Position numbers and translations under genes: made by a program. From a bacterium (GTDB taxonomy: Bacteria; Planctomycetota; JAFGQW01): a DNA stretch of 64,000 nucleotides. Location: positions 634,921 through 698,920 of the forward strand of contig JAUHXU010000004.1 of NCBI GenBank assembly GCA_030426805.1. The letters run 5' to 3'. Positions within the stretch are counted from its first letter, which is position 1. Each line of letters begins with the position of its first letter. Under the pieces are notes generated by a model. That model was not told the origin of the DNA. It was given only the letters and a program-made list of their open reading frames with translations, and did no database searches. Below, in pieces: positions 1-8,270 of this stretch.

Positions 1-2334
1 GGCACGCTCACGATCACCGACAACTCGGTGCAACCGCCGGTGTCGGCGACGTGGGCGGTCGCGGCGAACTCGACGAACACGGTCACCGTGTTCCAGGCAT
101 CCGGACCGAACATCGGCTCGGTCGGATTCGGCCCGGGCACGCTGACCGCAGTCGTGTCCCAGGGGATCACGAACCAGGTCGCACCGGGTGACTTCTCGGC
201 CGCGACCGAGATCCAGATGACGTTCAGCGAAGCGCTGTCGCCGCTGTCGGTCTCGCTCTCGAACTTCTCCGTCTACCGCGTCAGCGACACCGGAACGGTG
301 CTGCAGTTCTCGGCGGTCCAGCCGGCGGGCACGCAGGCGACGTCGCGGATCGGTCTGCAGAACGACGTCATCGACGGCAAGTCGGTGATCACGTGGCGCC
401 CGAACTCGGGCTTCCCGCAGTCGAAGGTGAATGACCCGGCCTACATCATCGTGTCGTTGAACACCGCGCAGCCCGAGAACGAGGTCGCGCCATCGCCGAA
501 GTCGACCGGTCTTCGCGACCTCAACAACTACGCGCTGGCGTATCCGAAGCGCACCGGTTACGTGCTGCAGGCGGATCCGCAGGGCTTCCCGACGACGGTC
601 GGCTACATCCGCCCGATCAACTACACGAACCAGACCACGCCTCCTGGAGACGTCGAGTTCGCGTGGGCGTTCATCACGAGCGCGAGCGCGACCGTGACGA
701 ACGCGATCGTCGAGACGTTCCAGGACCGCAGCAACATCGCGACCGACTGCCCGTCGACCGCGGCGTGGGCACCGGCTGGCCAGACCGGGCTGTTTGCGAC
801 GCCGGGCTTCGGCGGCAACGGCTCGGACGGCGACCTGACCGTGTCGGGCGCGATGACGCTCGACTCCTCGAACCGGACGCCGAACGCCCAGGGCGTCGTC
901 GAGTGGAACTTCAACCGCCTCGACATCGCGACGTCTGGCGTGCTGACCCTGACGGGTACCTACCCGATCAAGCTGAACGCACTCATGGACGCCTCGATCG
1001 CGGGGCAGATCTTCGCGAACGGCTCCAACGGCAACAACGCCGGCCCGGGCATCGCGACGTCGATCGGCCTGATCCCCGGCGGCGCTGGCGGCCCGGGCGG
1101 CGGCAAGGGCAGCGACGCGAACACGAGGCCGAACGCGCAGCCGCTCGGCGCGCTGCCGACGGACCTCCGTGGCGACGCCGGTCGCCCGCGGGCGACCGTG
1201 GACTGCAACCAGGTGAACCGCTCGGAGAACTTCCCGCTGATCGTCTTCCAGATCAACTGCGGGGGTGGCACCGGCGGTAACCGCGGCGTGCCGATCGGCT
1301 CGGTGCTGCGCGACGGCTGCAGCGGCAACGGTGGTGGCCACGCGCAGGCAGGCGAGCAGACCGACCTGGCGTGCTCGAACACCGGCGCGTTCGGAGTCGC
1401 CTTCGGTGACGTCTGGGTGATCGTGTCCGGCTCGAACCAGATCAACCAGGTGTCGGCCGGCGCCGGCGGTGGTGCGGGCGGCAACGCCGCGACGACCACG
1501 GTCGGCACGCCTCCCCCGGGCAACGACATCGTCGCCGGCTCCGGTGGCGGCGGCGGCGGCGGCGTCGAGATCGAGTCGGGCGCGAAGCTCGAGGTCTTGG
1601 GCTCGGCCCAGATCAACGCCGACGGCGGCAACGGTGGCGTCGGCCACTCGCAGGGCGGCATCCGAGCCGGCTACGGAGCGGGCGGCGCTGGCGGCTCGAT
1701 CTGGCTGTCCGGTGCCGACGTGACCGTGAACACCGGTGCGACGCTGACGGCGCTCGGCGGAACGGGTAACCCGAACCCGTCGGTCCCGAACCGTAGCGGT
1801 CGCGGTGGCGACGGCTACATCATCGTCCGCGACCTCGCGGGCACGCCCAACTCGGCCGGCGCGACCTACACCCCGCCGCCGGTCACCGCACGCGACACGT
1901 TCGCGCCGATGCGGAACACGCAGGGTGGCCTGTCCGAGGCGATCTCGCGGTTCTACGACTCGGGTGAGGCGAGCCCGTTCTGGTCGTTCGACTCGAACAA
2001 CCCGGCCAACGGCCAGATCGTTCCGGTGAAGGACCTGACCTACCTGAACCCGCCGGGTGCCAACCAGACGGCATTCATCGAGTTCCAGGGTGCGCCGGAC
2101 AACGGCCAGGGCCAGCCCGAGCCGGATCCGACGAAGTGGTTCCCGGCGAACACGATGGGCAACCCGTGCCAGAACTGGGCGACCGACATCACCCAGATCC
2201 GCGCGGCCGGCAACATGCGCCACATCCGCTTCCGGGTGCGCTTCCAGGTCGGCACGACGGTGAAGGGCGCGACCGCGCCGAACCGCATCGCTGTCTCGCG
2301 GGTCGTGATCCGCTATCAGCAGCCGACCCCGTAA
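1..2334 (+). CDS. Large secreted Ig-like / glycine-rich protein, 5' truncated
   Basis: The frame is open from the first base of the window, so the true N-terminus lies upstream and at least 777 codons are present. The first visible part reads as a bacterial Ig-like (SbsA-type) domain, with the phrase FSEALSPLSVSLSNFSVYRV at roughly residues 75-95. The middle, from about residue 265 to 600, is very rich in Gly, Asn and Ala (for example GGAGGPGGGKGSD), and cysteines are sparse. The C-terminal 150 residues look like a compact beta domain. No enzyme motif was seen. It is likely a cell-surface or secreted structural protein of the kind common in planctomycetes; that role is inference. A strong terminator follows the stop codon directly. 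Confidence 0.85.
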   Translation, partial: GTLTITDNSVQPPVSATWAVAANSTNTVTVFQASGPNIGSVGFGPGTLTAVVSQGITNQVAPGDFSAATEIQMTFSEALSPLSVSLSNFSVYRVSDTGTVLQFSAVQPAGTQATSRIGLQNDVIDGKSVITWRPNSGFPQSKVNDPAYIIVSLNTAQPENEVAPSPKSTGLRDLNNYALAYPKRTGYVLQADPQGFPTTVGYIRPINYTNQTTPPGDVEFAWAFITSASATVTNAIVETFQDRSNIATDCPSTAAWAPAGQTGLFATPGFGGNGSDGDLTVSGAMTLDSSNRTPNAQGVVEWNFNRLDIATSGVLTLTGTYPIKLNALMDASIAGQIFANGSNGNNAGPGIATSIGLIPGGAGGPGGGKGSDANTRPNAQPLGALPTDLRGDAGRPRATVDCNQVNRSENFPLIVFQINCGGGTGGNRGVPIGSVLRDGCSGNGGGHAQAGEQTDLACSNTGAFGVAFGDVWVIVSGSNQINQVSAGAGGGAGGNAATTTVGTPPPGNDIVAGSGGGGGGGVEIESGAKLEVLGSAQINADGGNGGVGHSQGGIRAGYGAGGAGGSIWLSGADVTVNTGATLTALGGTGNPNPSVPNRSGRGGDGYIIVRDLAGTPNSAGATYTPPPVTARDTFAPMRNTQGGLSEAISRFYDSGEASPFWSFDSNNPANGQIVPVKDLTYLNPPGANQTAFIEFQGAPDNGQGQPEPDPTKWFPANTMGNPCQNWATDITQIRAAGNMRHIRFRVRFQVGTTVKGATAPNRIAVSRVVIRYQQPTP

Positions 2335-2361
2335 GCGGTAACGCCTGAATCGACCTTCCGA

Positions 2362-2392
2362 GCGGGAGCCCCCGGGCTCCCGCTTTTCTTTT
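2362..2392 (+). terminator. Rho-independent terminator of the first gene
   Basis: A perfect 9-bp stem, GCGGGAGCC paired with GGCTCCCGC, has a 4-base loop and is followed by TTTTCTTTT. It starts 28 bases after the stop codon and has the classic hairpin plus U-tract form. Confidence 0.9.
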
Positions 2393-2394
2393 GG

Positions 2395-2560
2395 GTGGCC
2401 GAAGTCGGGGGTGGCGAGGGGCGGAGCGATACGTCTCGCGGGCGCTGGACTGCGTTGCGGCGGCGACTTGCGTATCGCTGATGCGAGGCGCGCCACCGCG
2501 CCTTGCCAGCACCCGCGAGACGCACCGCTGCGCTCCCCCGCCACCCCCGACCTCGGCCAC
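2395..2560. repeat. Long imperfect inverted repeat (hairpin/MITE-like)
   Basis: The left arm 2395-2448 and right arm 2506-2560 are reverse complements at about 85 percent of positions; both outer ends read GTGGCCGA(A/G)GTCGGGGGTGG in the hairpin sense. The roughly 57-base centre contains a smaller imperfect stem around 2473-2489. It begins three bases after the terminator U-tract. No coding capacity was seen. Confidence 0.75.
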
Positions 2561-2928
2561 TGAACGCGTAGTGCTGGCGTTGGATGTCGGCCCACGTAGA
2601 ACGGCTGAGGGCGTGGCTCGGGAACGGTGAATGGCGTTCGAGTTGGCACGGCGCAAGTGATGCTCGGTCTCGGGATCGAGAGCTTTGGGGGACCTGGGGG
2701 CCGCGTTGGGTTTCGATGCGCTTGGCGCGCGGAATCTGCACCGTTGCAGCGGCATGTGCGTCGGTGGCGACCCTGTCTTGCACCCGTGGGCCCGCGAAAC
2801 ACTGCCAGTGACGCCTATCGGGTGCAGCATCAGCCCGCCATGCGCATGCATCGCACCAACCGGTGCAGGATCGCCCCACGAAACGCTAGCATTGCCTCCC
2901 CCGGCGCACCGGTGAGGTTCGTACGCGT

Positions 2929-3078
2929 TTGGCGAGGCCTGAACGTCCGTTTTCGGGAGTTGATTGCGCTTGGCGGCGGTTGAACGTCCGTCTCACCCGC
3001 GATCTGGGCCGCAAAACGAACGTTCGAGGTCCGCCAAGCGCGCGGAACCCCCAAATACGGACGAAACCCCGCCGCCAA
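2929..3078. repeat. Second long imperfect inverted repeat
   Basis: Arms of 62 bases (2929-2990 and 3017-3078) align as reverse complements with roughly 70-75 percent identity, around a 26-base centre. Within each arm the words TTGGCG and GAACGTCCG-like recur, so each arm is itself a degenerate direct duplication. Its sequence differs from the 2395-2560 element. Confidence 0.65.
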
Positions 3079-3289
3079 GACCAACGATCGACGGCGCAAC
3101 AGCTCGCTAAAGACAGACTGACGCGAAACGGGTCAGATCCGACGCAGCAAGCTTCTGCGGATACAACGCAAGGCCCGCCCCTCTCCGGAGAGCTCGGAGT
3201 CCGACGTCGGGGCTCTCCGCGATTTCGTGCGACCAAACGGCTTCGCGCCCGACTGATGTCCTGGCTCCGATTGCGGAAAGGACACGGTC

Positions 3290-4087
3290 ATGGTCACCAC
3301 CGGCCTCGGATTGGTCGCGGCGCTCGCGCTCGGCGGGTCGTATGCGAAGCTCGATCGCGCGCAAGAGGCGCGGCTCTACAAGACGCGTGGCGCGAGTCAC
3401 GTCGGTCGACTCGTTCATCTGCACGTGTCGCCCGGGGCGTTTCGGAAGCGACTCGAGCCGCTGCGGATCGCGCGCGGGCGACGCGTCGTGCGCCTCGCCC
3501 ACTACCGGCACCGGCGACTCGCGATCGCGGCGTTTCCGCGCAATGCCTACTTTCGCCAGTTCATCCGCAAGCGGGCGCGCGCGCGATCGACCGGCGGCAC
3601 CGTGTGCGTCAAGGGGCGCATCGTGCGCCTCGGCAAACGCGTGGTGCTGCTCGTGCACCGCATCCGGACGTTGCCGAACGCGGCGCGGTCACGCCAACGA
3701 CGAGCGACTCTTCAGGATGCTCGTCAACAGCAGGAACGCGAGCGCGTAGGTGCCGATCGCGATCCAGAGCACGACGGAGAACCCGACGTGGATCGCGAGT
3801 GCGACCGCGAGCACGCTACCGAGCACCGAGGCGTAGCCGTTGAGCGCCCAGATCCACGGGAGCATCGGTTTCGCACACGTCTCCGCGACGCGAATGCCCA
3901 ACGGAAACGGCATGCCCATCAGCAGGCCGAGCGGCCCCGTGATCGCGACGGCGACCGCGACGCGTGTCCAGAACGACTGGTCGAACGTCGCTGCGGTGAT
4001 GCGCTCGAACAACAGGATCATCGCGACCTGCGCGGCGAGCAACAGCGCGAAGATCACCGTCGCGCCGGTGCGCCCGTTCACACGTGA
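3290..4087 (+). CDS. Small membrane-anchored basic protein; 3' end uncertain
   Basis: ATG at 3290 has a good ribosome site, GGAAAGGA, seven bases upstream. The first 20 residues (MVTTGLGLVAALALGGSYA) look like a signal peptide or anchor. Residues 21-133 are basic and protein-like, ending in a possible beta-barrel segment (GGTVCVKGRIVRLGKRVVLL). No known family was recognised. After about residue 133 the frame runs 399 bases antisense into the convergent spermidine-synthase-like gene. There the translation becomes Arg/Glu/Asp-rich with no structure, a typical shadow. The native stop may have been lost by a frameshift or sequence error near 3680; another frame stops at 3749. Confidence 0.5.
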   Translation: MVTTGLGLVAALALGGSYAKLDRAQEARLYKTRGASHVGRLVHLHVSPGAFRKRLEPLRIARGRRVVRLAHYRHRRLAIAAFPRNAYFRQFIRKRARARSTGGTVCVKGRIVRLGKRVVLLVHRIRTLPNAARSRQRRATLQDARQQQERERVGADRDPEHDGEPDVDRECDREHATEHRGVAVERPDPREHRFRTRLRDANAQRKRHAHQQAERPRDRDGDRDACPERLVERRCGDALEQQDHRDLRGEQQREDHRRAGAPVHT

Positions 4088-6244
4088 CGAAACGAAGCTC
4101 CCGATGCCGGAGAACGTCAGCAGGCTGAACAGGATCACCGTCATCGCGTAGACCGGGTAGCCGAGGTAGAAGACGAACTTCTGCATCAGCATGATCTCGA
4201 CGACGATGTAGGCGAAGCCCAGGCACAGGAAGTAGCCGACGAAGCGGAAACGCGCGTGGATCGGCTGGCGGCTGAACGCGAACCGGATCAGGGGCAGCAG
4301 GACGAACAGAACGCCGAGCGCCGCGACGACCGCGAGGCAGTAGTAGAGTACGGTCTGCCCGATGTAGTAGAGCGCGTGCGTGTCGCCCTTCTCGAGTTCG
4401 TCCTCGAGGTGCAGCACGTCCTTCACGTGCGTGAAGTTGAAGAAGAACGGCTCGTCGTCGGTGACCGGCGCGACTCGATACGGATAGCTCGCGAGCATCG
4501 TCTCGCGGGACGCCTCGTCGCCCTTCAGGTAGTCGTGGAAGTCCTTGGCGTGCGGCGACCCCGGCGCCTTGTCCGGTGCGAACAGCGGCGAGTAGCGCAG
4601 CGCCGCGAGCTTCTCGTGGCACTTCGCGAGTTCGGCATCGGTGAACGCCCCGCCCTTCTTCATCACGAGGCACGCGAAGACGTGCACGTTCGAGTCGTAG
4701 ACGACGATCTGCTTCCACGGCTCGGCGACGCCCTGTTCGGCCAACGCCGCTTCGGCGATCGCTGCGAGGCGGAGCATCTCGCTCGGCCGATCCTCGGTCG
4801 GGCGGAAGCGAAGCACGTAGCAAAGCCCGCCGTCCTCGAGCTTGTCGAGGTAGGCGCGCATCGCGTCGGTCGTGTAGAGGTAGTTCTCGGAGAAGCTGAA
4901 ACTGCCGGCCTCGGTCCCGGTCGCCGTGTCGACGCCCGGGATCATGATCATGTCGTAGCGCTTCTCGGAGCGGTCGACGAAGTGGCGCCCCTCGGCGACG
5001 TGCACCTCGACGCCCGGCAGCTCGTAGACGCTCTGGTCGGTCCACTGCTCGAAGCCGGGCTGGCTGCGCAGCTTCTCGCCGCGCAGTTCGGGGTATGCAC
5101 GCTTGGAGCCGTTCACGATCAGCGGGTTGATCTCGACCGCGGTCACGTGCTTCGCGCCATGGTGCTTCGCGGTCAGCACGTCGATGCCGCCGCCCGACCC
5201 GATCACGAGCACCTCGGGCGCCTTGCCGCTGAGCCCGAACATCTCATACGCGACGCTCGATGGCACGTAGCTGAAGACCGGGTCCTTCTCGAGCCCGTCG
5301 GTGTAGTTGATCACCGTCGTCAGCGCCCACGAGTCGATCAACACGCCGATGTTGTCCGGGATCTTCCCGTCGTAGACGCGACGATTCAGCCCCCAGAACC
5401 CCTCCTGCTCCGCGACGATCGGGTAGAAGTCGACGCAGCTGAACGAGTTCCACTTGCGCACGAGCGTCCGGCCGAGCGCATCGGTGCGCTTCTTCGTCAC
5501 GGCGATCGGCTTGACGAGTTGCGTGTGTTTCTCGATCGCGTCGAGTTTGACGATGTTGAAGACGATCCAACCGATGAGCGCGAGCGCCGGCACGCCGATC
5601 AGGGCGGTGAGCCACTTGCGTTCACGCCGCCACGCGTAGCAGATCAACGACGCGGCCACGAGTATCAACACGATGGTCAGCGTGCGGAATGCGCCGACCG
5701 TGTTCAGGCCGACGATCACCGCGAGGCACCCGGCGCCGGATCCGATCAGGTTGGACGCATAGACTTTGCCGACGTCGCGCGCCTCCTTGACGATCGCGGC
5801 ACTGATCGTCCAGCCGGCGAAGAAGAACGGCACGACGAGCCACAGCAAGAGCCACAGCAGGTACTGCGTCGCGGCCTGGCGCGCGAACGCCGCGCCGCCG
5901 GCCGCCTCGAGGAGTTGCGCCTCGATCGTCTGGCTCTCGTAGATGAACATCCCGACCTTCACGAGGCCGAGCCCGAAGCCGACGGTCCCGATCGTCAGCA
6001 ACCACGGCGTCGATATCCGCAGCAGCACCGGAGCGAGGAAGAAGACGAGGCCGGCGAGGCTGAACCCGAGCAGCGACACGGTGATCGCCATGAAGCTCAG
6101 GTGGTTCCAGATCATCACGCTGAAGATCCGGGTCAGCGTGACCTGCAGAACGATCAACGCGACCGACGTCAGGAACACGCCGAGGCACAGCGCAAACCGC
6201 GGCAGGGCGGGCCGCGGAGCGGGCGCAGGGTCGGAGTCGGGCAT
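3689..6244 (-). CDS. Multi-pass membrane protein with spermidine-synthase-like domain
   Basis: This 851-residue protein has about six N-terminal membrane segments (residues 16-230), then a soluble Rossmann methyltransferase/aminopropyltransferase-like domain. That domain shows the nucleotide-binding glycine motif VIGSGGGID (347-355) followed by VEIN (370-373). Six or more C-terminal membrane segments follow from about residue 625. The family is the fused membrane 'spermidine synthase-like' group. The region matching the catalytic Asp loop of true spermidine synthases reads IPGVDTATGTEAG, so aminopropyl transfer is doubtful and the substrate is unknown. No decarboxylase or polyamine gene is nearby. 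A good promoter lies at 6308-6335. It converges on the small gene at 3290. Confidence 0.88.
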   Translation of the reverse strand: MPDSDPAPAPRPALPRFALCLGVFLTSVALIVLQVTLTRIFSVMIWNHLSFMAITVSLLGFSLAGLVFFLAPVLLRISTPWLLTIGTVGFGLGLVKVGMFIYESQTIEAQLLEAAGGAAFARQAATQYLLWLLLWLVVPFFFAGWTISAAIVKEARDVGKVYASNLIGSGAGCLAVIVGLNTVGAFRTLTIVLILVAASLICYAWRRERKWLTALIGVPALALIGWIVFNIVKLDAIEKHTQLVKPIAVTKKRTDALGRTLVRKWNSFSCVDFYPIVAEQEGFWGLNRRVYDGKIPDNIGVLIDSWALTTVINYTDGLEKDPVFSYVPSSVAYEMFGLSGKAPEVLVIGSGGGIDVLTAKHHGAKHVTAVEINPLIVNGSKRAYPELRGEKLRSQPGFEQWTDQSVYELPGVEVHVAEGRHFVDRSEKRYDMIMIPGVDTATGTEAGSFSFSENYLYTTDAMRAYLDKLEDGGLCYVLRFRPTEDRPSEMLRLAAIAEAALAEQGVAEPWKQIVVYDSNVHVFACLVMKKGGAFTDAELAKCHEKLAALRYSPLFAPDKAPGSPHAKDFHDYLKGDEASRETMLASYPYRVAPVTDDEPFFFNFTHVKDVLHLEDELEKGDTHALYYIGQTVLYYCLAVVAALGVLFVLLPLIRFAFSRQPIHARFRFVGYFLCLGFAYIVVEIMLMQKFVFYLGYPVYAMTVILFSLLTFSGIGSFVSSRVNGRTGATVIFALLLAAQVAMILLFERITAATFDQSFWTRVAVAVAITGPLGLLMGMPFPLGIRVAETCAKPMLPWIWALNGYASVLGSVLAVALAIHVGFSVVLWIAIGTYALAFLLLTSILKSRSSLA

Positions 6245-6307
6245 GGGTCGTCTCTTCAGCTCTCTCGCAGGATGGAAACGGGGAGCCGTCCGAGCCGCCC
6301 CACCTCA

Positions 6308-6335
6308 ATTGTATTCGCGCGGCGCGAGCGATCAA
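6308..6335 (-). promoter_or_regulatory. Sigma-70 promoter of the 3689-6244 gene
   Basis: On the minus strand TTGATC (6335-6330) and TACAAT (6313-6308) are 16 bases apart. This predicts a leader of roughly 55-60 bases. It is a close match to the bacterial housekeeping consensus in an otherwise GC-rich spacer. Confidence 0.6.
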
Positions 6336-6360
6336 TCCGACGTCGAGGACCGATTCCGGA

Positions 6361-7125
6361 CTATTGTCCCCGGCCGAGACGGTCGGCGCTGAAGTCGTCG
6401 AACGGACCGTTGCTCAGGATCTTGCTCTGGGTGGTCCGAAAGTCGTAGTCGACCCGGTGGTAGCGGACACCGTCGGATTCGATCGTCACGAAGCACGCGC
6501 GGGGGTCGTGGTCCCGCGGCTGGCCGACGCTGCCGACGTTGACGATCGTCTTGCCGCTCTCGAACGGGTAAAAGCCGTCCTCGAGGTTGCGCGGCTCGTG
6601 GAACCGAAGCCGTTCGTCGAACACGCCCGGGATGTGCGTGTGGCCGACGAACGCGATGCGCGGCGTGCGATCGAGCGCCTCGATGATCTTCTCGCGGCAG
6701 AAGAGCAGGTCGGTCTTGAGCAGGTATTCCTTGAGCGGATCGTTCGGCGACGCGTGCACGAACAGCCAATCGCCCCGGGAATGCTGCAAGGGCAGGTGCC
6801 GGAGGAACTCCCAGCGCTTGGCCTTCTTGCCGGCCCGGACGAGACCGGGCTTCATGATCTTGCGCGTGAAGTTGATCGCGTTGCGAGCGACCGGATTGAA
6901 GTCGAGCACCGGCCGGAACAGCGCATCGTCGTGGTTGCCGCGGAGGACGACGCCGCAGCGCTCCATCGTGACGTCGACACAGGCCTCGGGATCCGGTCCG
7001 TACCCGACGATGTCTCCCAGGCAGACGATCTCGCGGCAGCCGAGCGCGTCGATGTGATCGATCACCGCGTGCAGCGCTTCGAGATTGCTGTGGATGTCGG
7101 AGATGACGGCGATCCGGTCGCTCAA
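6361..7125 (-). CDS. Calcineurin-like metallophosphoesterase (YfcE/MJ0936 type)
   Basis: This 254-residue protein carries the full metallophosphoesterase set: D10-I-H12, GDIVGYGPDP (37-46) with metal ligand D38, GNHD (63-66), a further His region near LFVHA, and GHTH near residue 170. These are binuclear metal ligands of small cytosolic phosphodiesterases that act on cyclic nucleotides or other phosphodiesters. The natural substrate cannot be told from sequence. Length is usual for the family and there is no signal peptide. It runs in the same direction as the membrane protein gene but is separated by that gene's own promoter, so it is likely transcribed from the site near 7196-7223. Confidence 0.92.
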   Translation of the reverse strand: MSDRIAVISDIHSNLEALHAVIDHIDALGCREIVCLGDIVGYGPDPEACVDVTMERCGVVLRGNHDDALFRPVLDFNPVARNAINFTRKIMKPGLVRAGKKAKRWEFLRHLPLQHSRGDWLFVHASPNDPLKEYLLKTDLLFCREKIIEALDRTPRIAFVGHTHIPGVFDERLRFHEPRNLEDGFYPFESGKTIVNVGSVGQPRDHDPRACFVTIESDGVRYHRVDYDFRTTQSKILSNGPFDDFSADRLGRGQ

Positions 7126-7195
7126 CCGCGTGCCTCGCTCTTCACCGTGAATCCGGGTCCCGGCGCCAGTGGTCGGCGCCGTACAAACGTCCGGA

Positions 7196-7223
7196 AGTAT
7201 AGGAGATCCGACCGCTCGGATCT
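7196..7223 (-). promoter_or_regulatory. -10 box and perfect palindrome upstream of the phosphoesterase
   Basis: TATACT (minus strand, 7201-7196) is a strong -10 candidate about 70 bases upstream of the phosphoesterase start. Directly upstream of it lies a perfect inverted repeat, AGATCCGA-CCGC-TCGGATCT (7204-7223), where the -10/-35 spacer should be. No good -35 is visible, which would suit an activator- or repressor-controlled promoter. Confidence 0.45.
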
Positions 7224-7384
7224 ACGAACGCGAATGACCGGATTCCGCGCGACGGGGCCGTCGATTCCCCGGAAAGCGACCCGCCGGTCGACTCCCGGCG
7301 AATCCCCGATTTGTAACCCGCCGCCCGCGAAGCGGGTTTGAGGGCCCGGAACGACGACTCGATCCCCGATTGGAGACCCCCCTG

Positions 7385-8227
7385 ATGCGCATCCGACCCC
7401 TCGCATTGGCGCTACTCGGCCTGTTCGCCGCAGCGCCGACCGCCGCGGCCGCCCCGAGCGCCCCGTCCCCGTGCGTCGCCCCGTGCCCGGACGACGCCAC
7501 CCGCCTCGCGGCGTTGCGCAAGCGGATCGCGGTGCTGAAGGCGCAGATCGCGCGGATGCAGGGACAGCTGGGCAACGACGCGCTCGAGGGTCGGATCGCT
7601 CGGGCCACGAAGACGCTGCACCGCCTCGAGCGCGACGCGGAACGCCTCGCGGCGAAGCTGGCCAAGAACAAGCGTAGCGCGGCCGAGCGGGCCTCCCGCG
7701 CCCGGCACGAGGCACTCGCACGGCAGCGCCGTGCCAAGGAGCAGAAGGCGCGTCGCGCGCTGACCAGCCGGCTGCGCAGCGCCGAGAGTCGGCGACGCAG
7801 CGCTGAAGCGACCCGCAAGCGCCTCGAGCGCGACCTCCGATCGCTCCAGCGGAAGCTCGCGAGCGCGAAGAAGCGGCTCGGCAAGGCCGAGCGCGACGTC
7901 GCGCGGGCGCGTCGCGGCGCGAGCGCGTCGAAGAGCCGCAGCACGGCGAGCCGCAGTACGAAGAGCCGCAGCACGAAGAGCCGCGGCGCGACGGTCCGTC
8001 GCTCGACGATCACGTCCGGCCGCGCGCGGGCCACGACGACGACGCGCGCCGTCACGTCCCCCGCATCGGGCAACCGCGAGATCGTCCGCGAGTTGCGCCG
8101 CATCCATCAGGAACTCGTTCGGATGCGGCGCTTGATGGAGCGCCAAGCGGCGAAGACGCCGCGCCGCGCCGCGCGTCCCCCCCAACGCACGAAGCGGGAG
8201 CGCGCCGAGGACCTCAAGACGCTGTAG
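7385..8227 (+). CDS. Exported coiled-coil protein, Lys/Arg/Ala rich
   Basis: The start at ATG 7385 is preferred because GGAG (7372-7375) sits nine bases upstream and the protein then opens with a clean signal peptide, MRIRPLALALLGLFAAAPTA. A TTG at 7370 is the alternative. Residues 40-180 are almost pure heptad coiled coil (LRKRIAVLKAQIARMQGQL onward). A Ser/Arg/Thr-rich linker follows, built from four 15-base tandem units, then a short helical tail (NREIVRELRRIHQELVRMRR). No enzymatic motif was seen. It is likely a periplasmic or cell-wall-associated structural protein; the function is unknown. Confidence 0.75.
   Translation: MRIRPLALALLGLFAAAPTAAAAPSAPSPCVAPCPDDATRLAALRKRIAVLKAQIARMQGQLGNDALEGRIARATKTLHRLERDAERLAAKLAKNKRSAAERASRARHEALARQRRAKEQKARRALTSRLRSAESRRRSAEATRKRLERDLRSLQRKLASAKKRLGKAERDVARARRGASASKSRSTASRSTKSRSTKSRGATVRRSTITSGRARATTTTRAVTSPASGNREIVRELRRIHQELVRMRRLMERQAAKTPRRAARPPQRTKRERAEDLKTL
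7931..7990 (+). repeat. In-frame 15-bp minisatellite, four units
   Basis: Four 15-base units of the form AAGAGCCGCAGCACG encode KSRST, ASRST, KSRST and KSRGA. All units keep the reading frame of the coiled-coil protein gene, so copy-number change would vary length without disrupting the gene. Confidence 0.8.
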
Positions 8228-8270
8228 TGTCACCGCCCGCTGCGCCGGTCGGCGCGGCGGGACCCGACGG

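Larger units (their letters stand above)
2393..3289. other. Long non-coding spacer with two inverted repeats
   Basis: No frame in this stretch gives a protein-like translation; the short open frames are arginine- and proline-rich artefacts of high GC. It holds two separate long imperfect inverted repeats (2395-2560 and 2929-3078). Between them lies sequence with several short palindromic words, such as those around 2739-2866. The last 40 bases carry a GGAAAGGA ribosome site (3275-3282) for the next gene. Confidence 0.7.

Noticed and set aside
2584..3099. Several 75-120-codon frames in the spacer
   Set aside because: They overlap inverted repeats, have no ribosome sites and give Arg/Pro-rich translations.
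4256..6448. 730-codon open frame on the plus strand
   Set aside because: Exact antisense of the membrane spermidine-synthase-like gene; the translation is Arg/Glu/Asp-rich without structure, a high-GC shadow.
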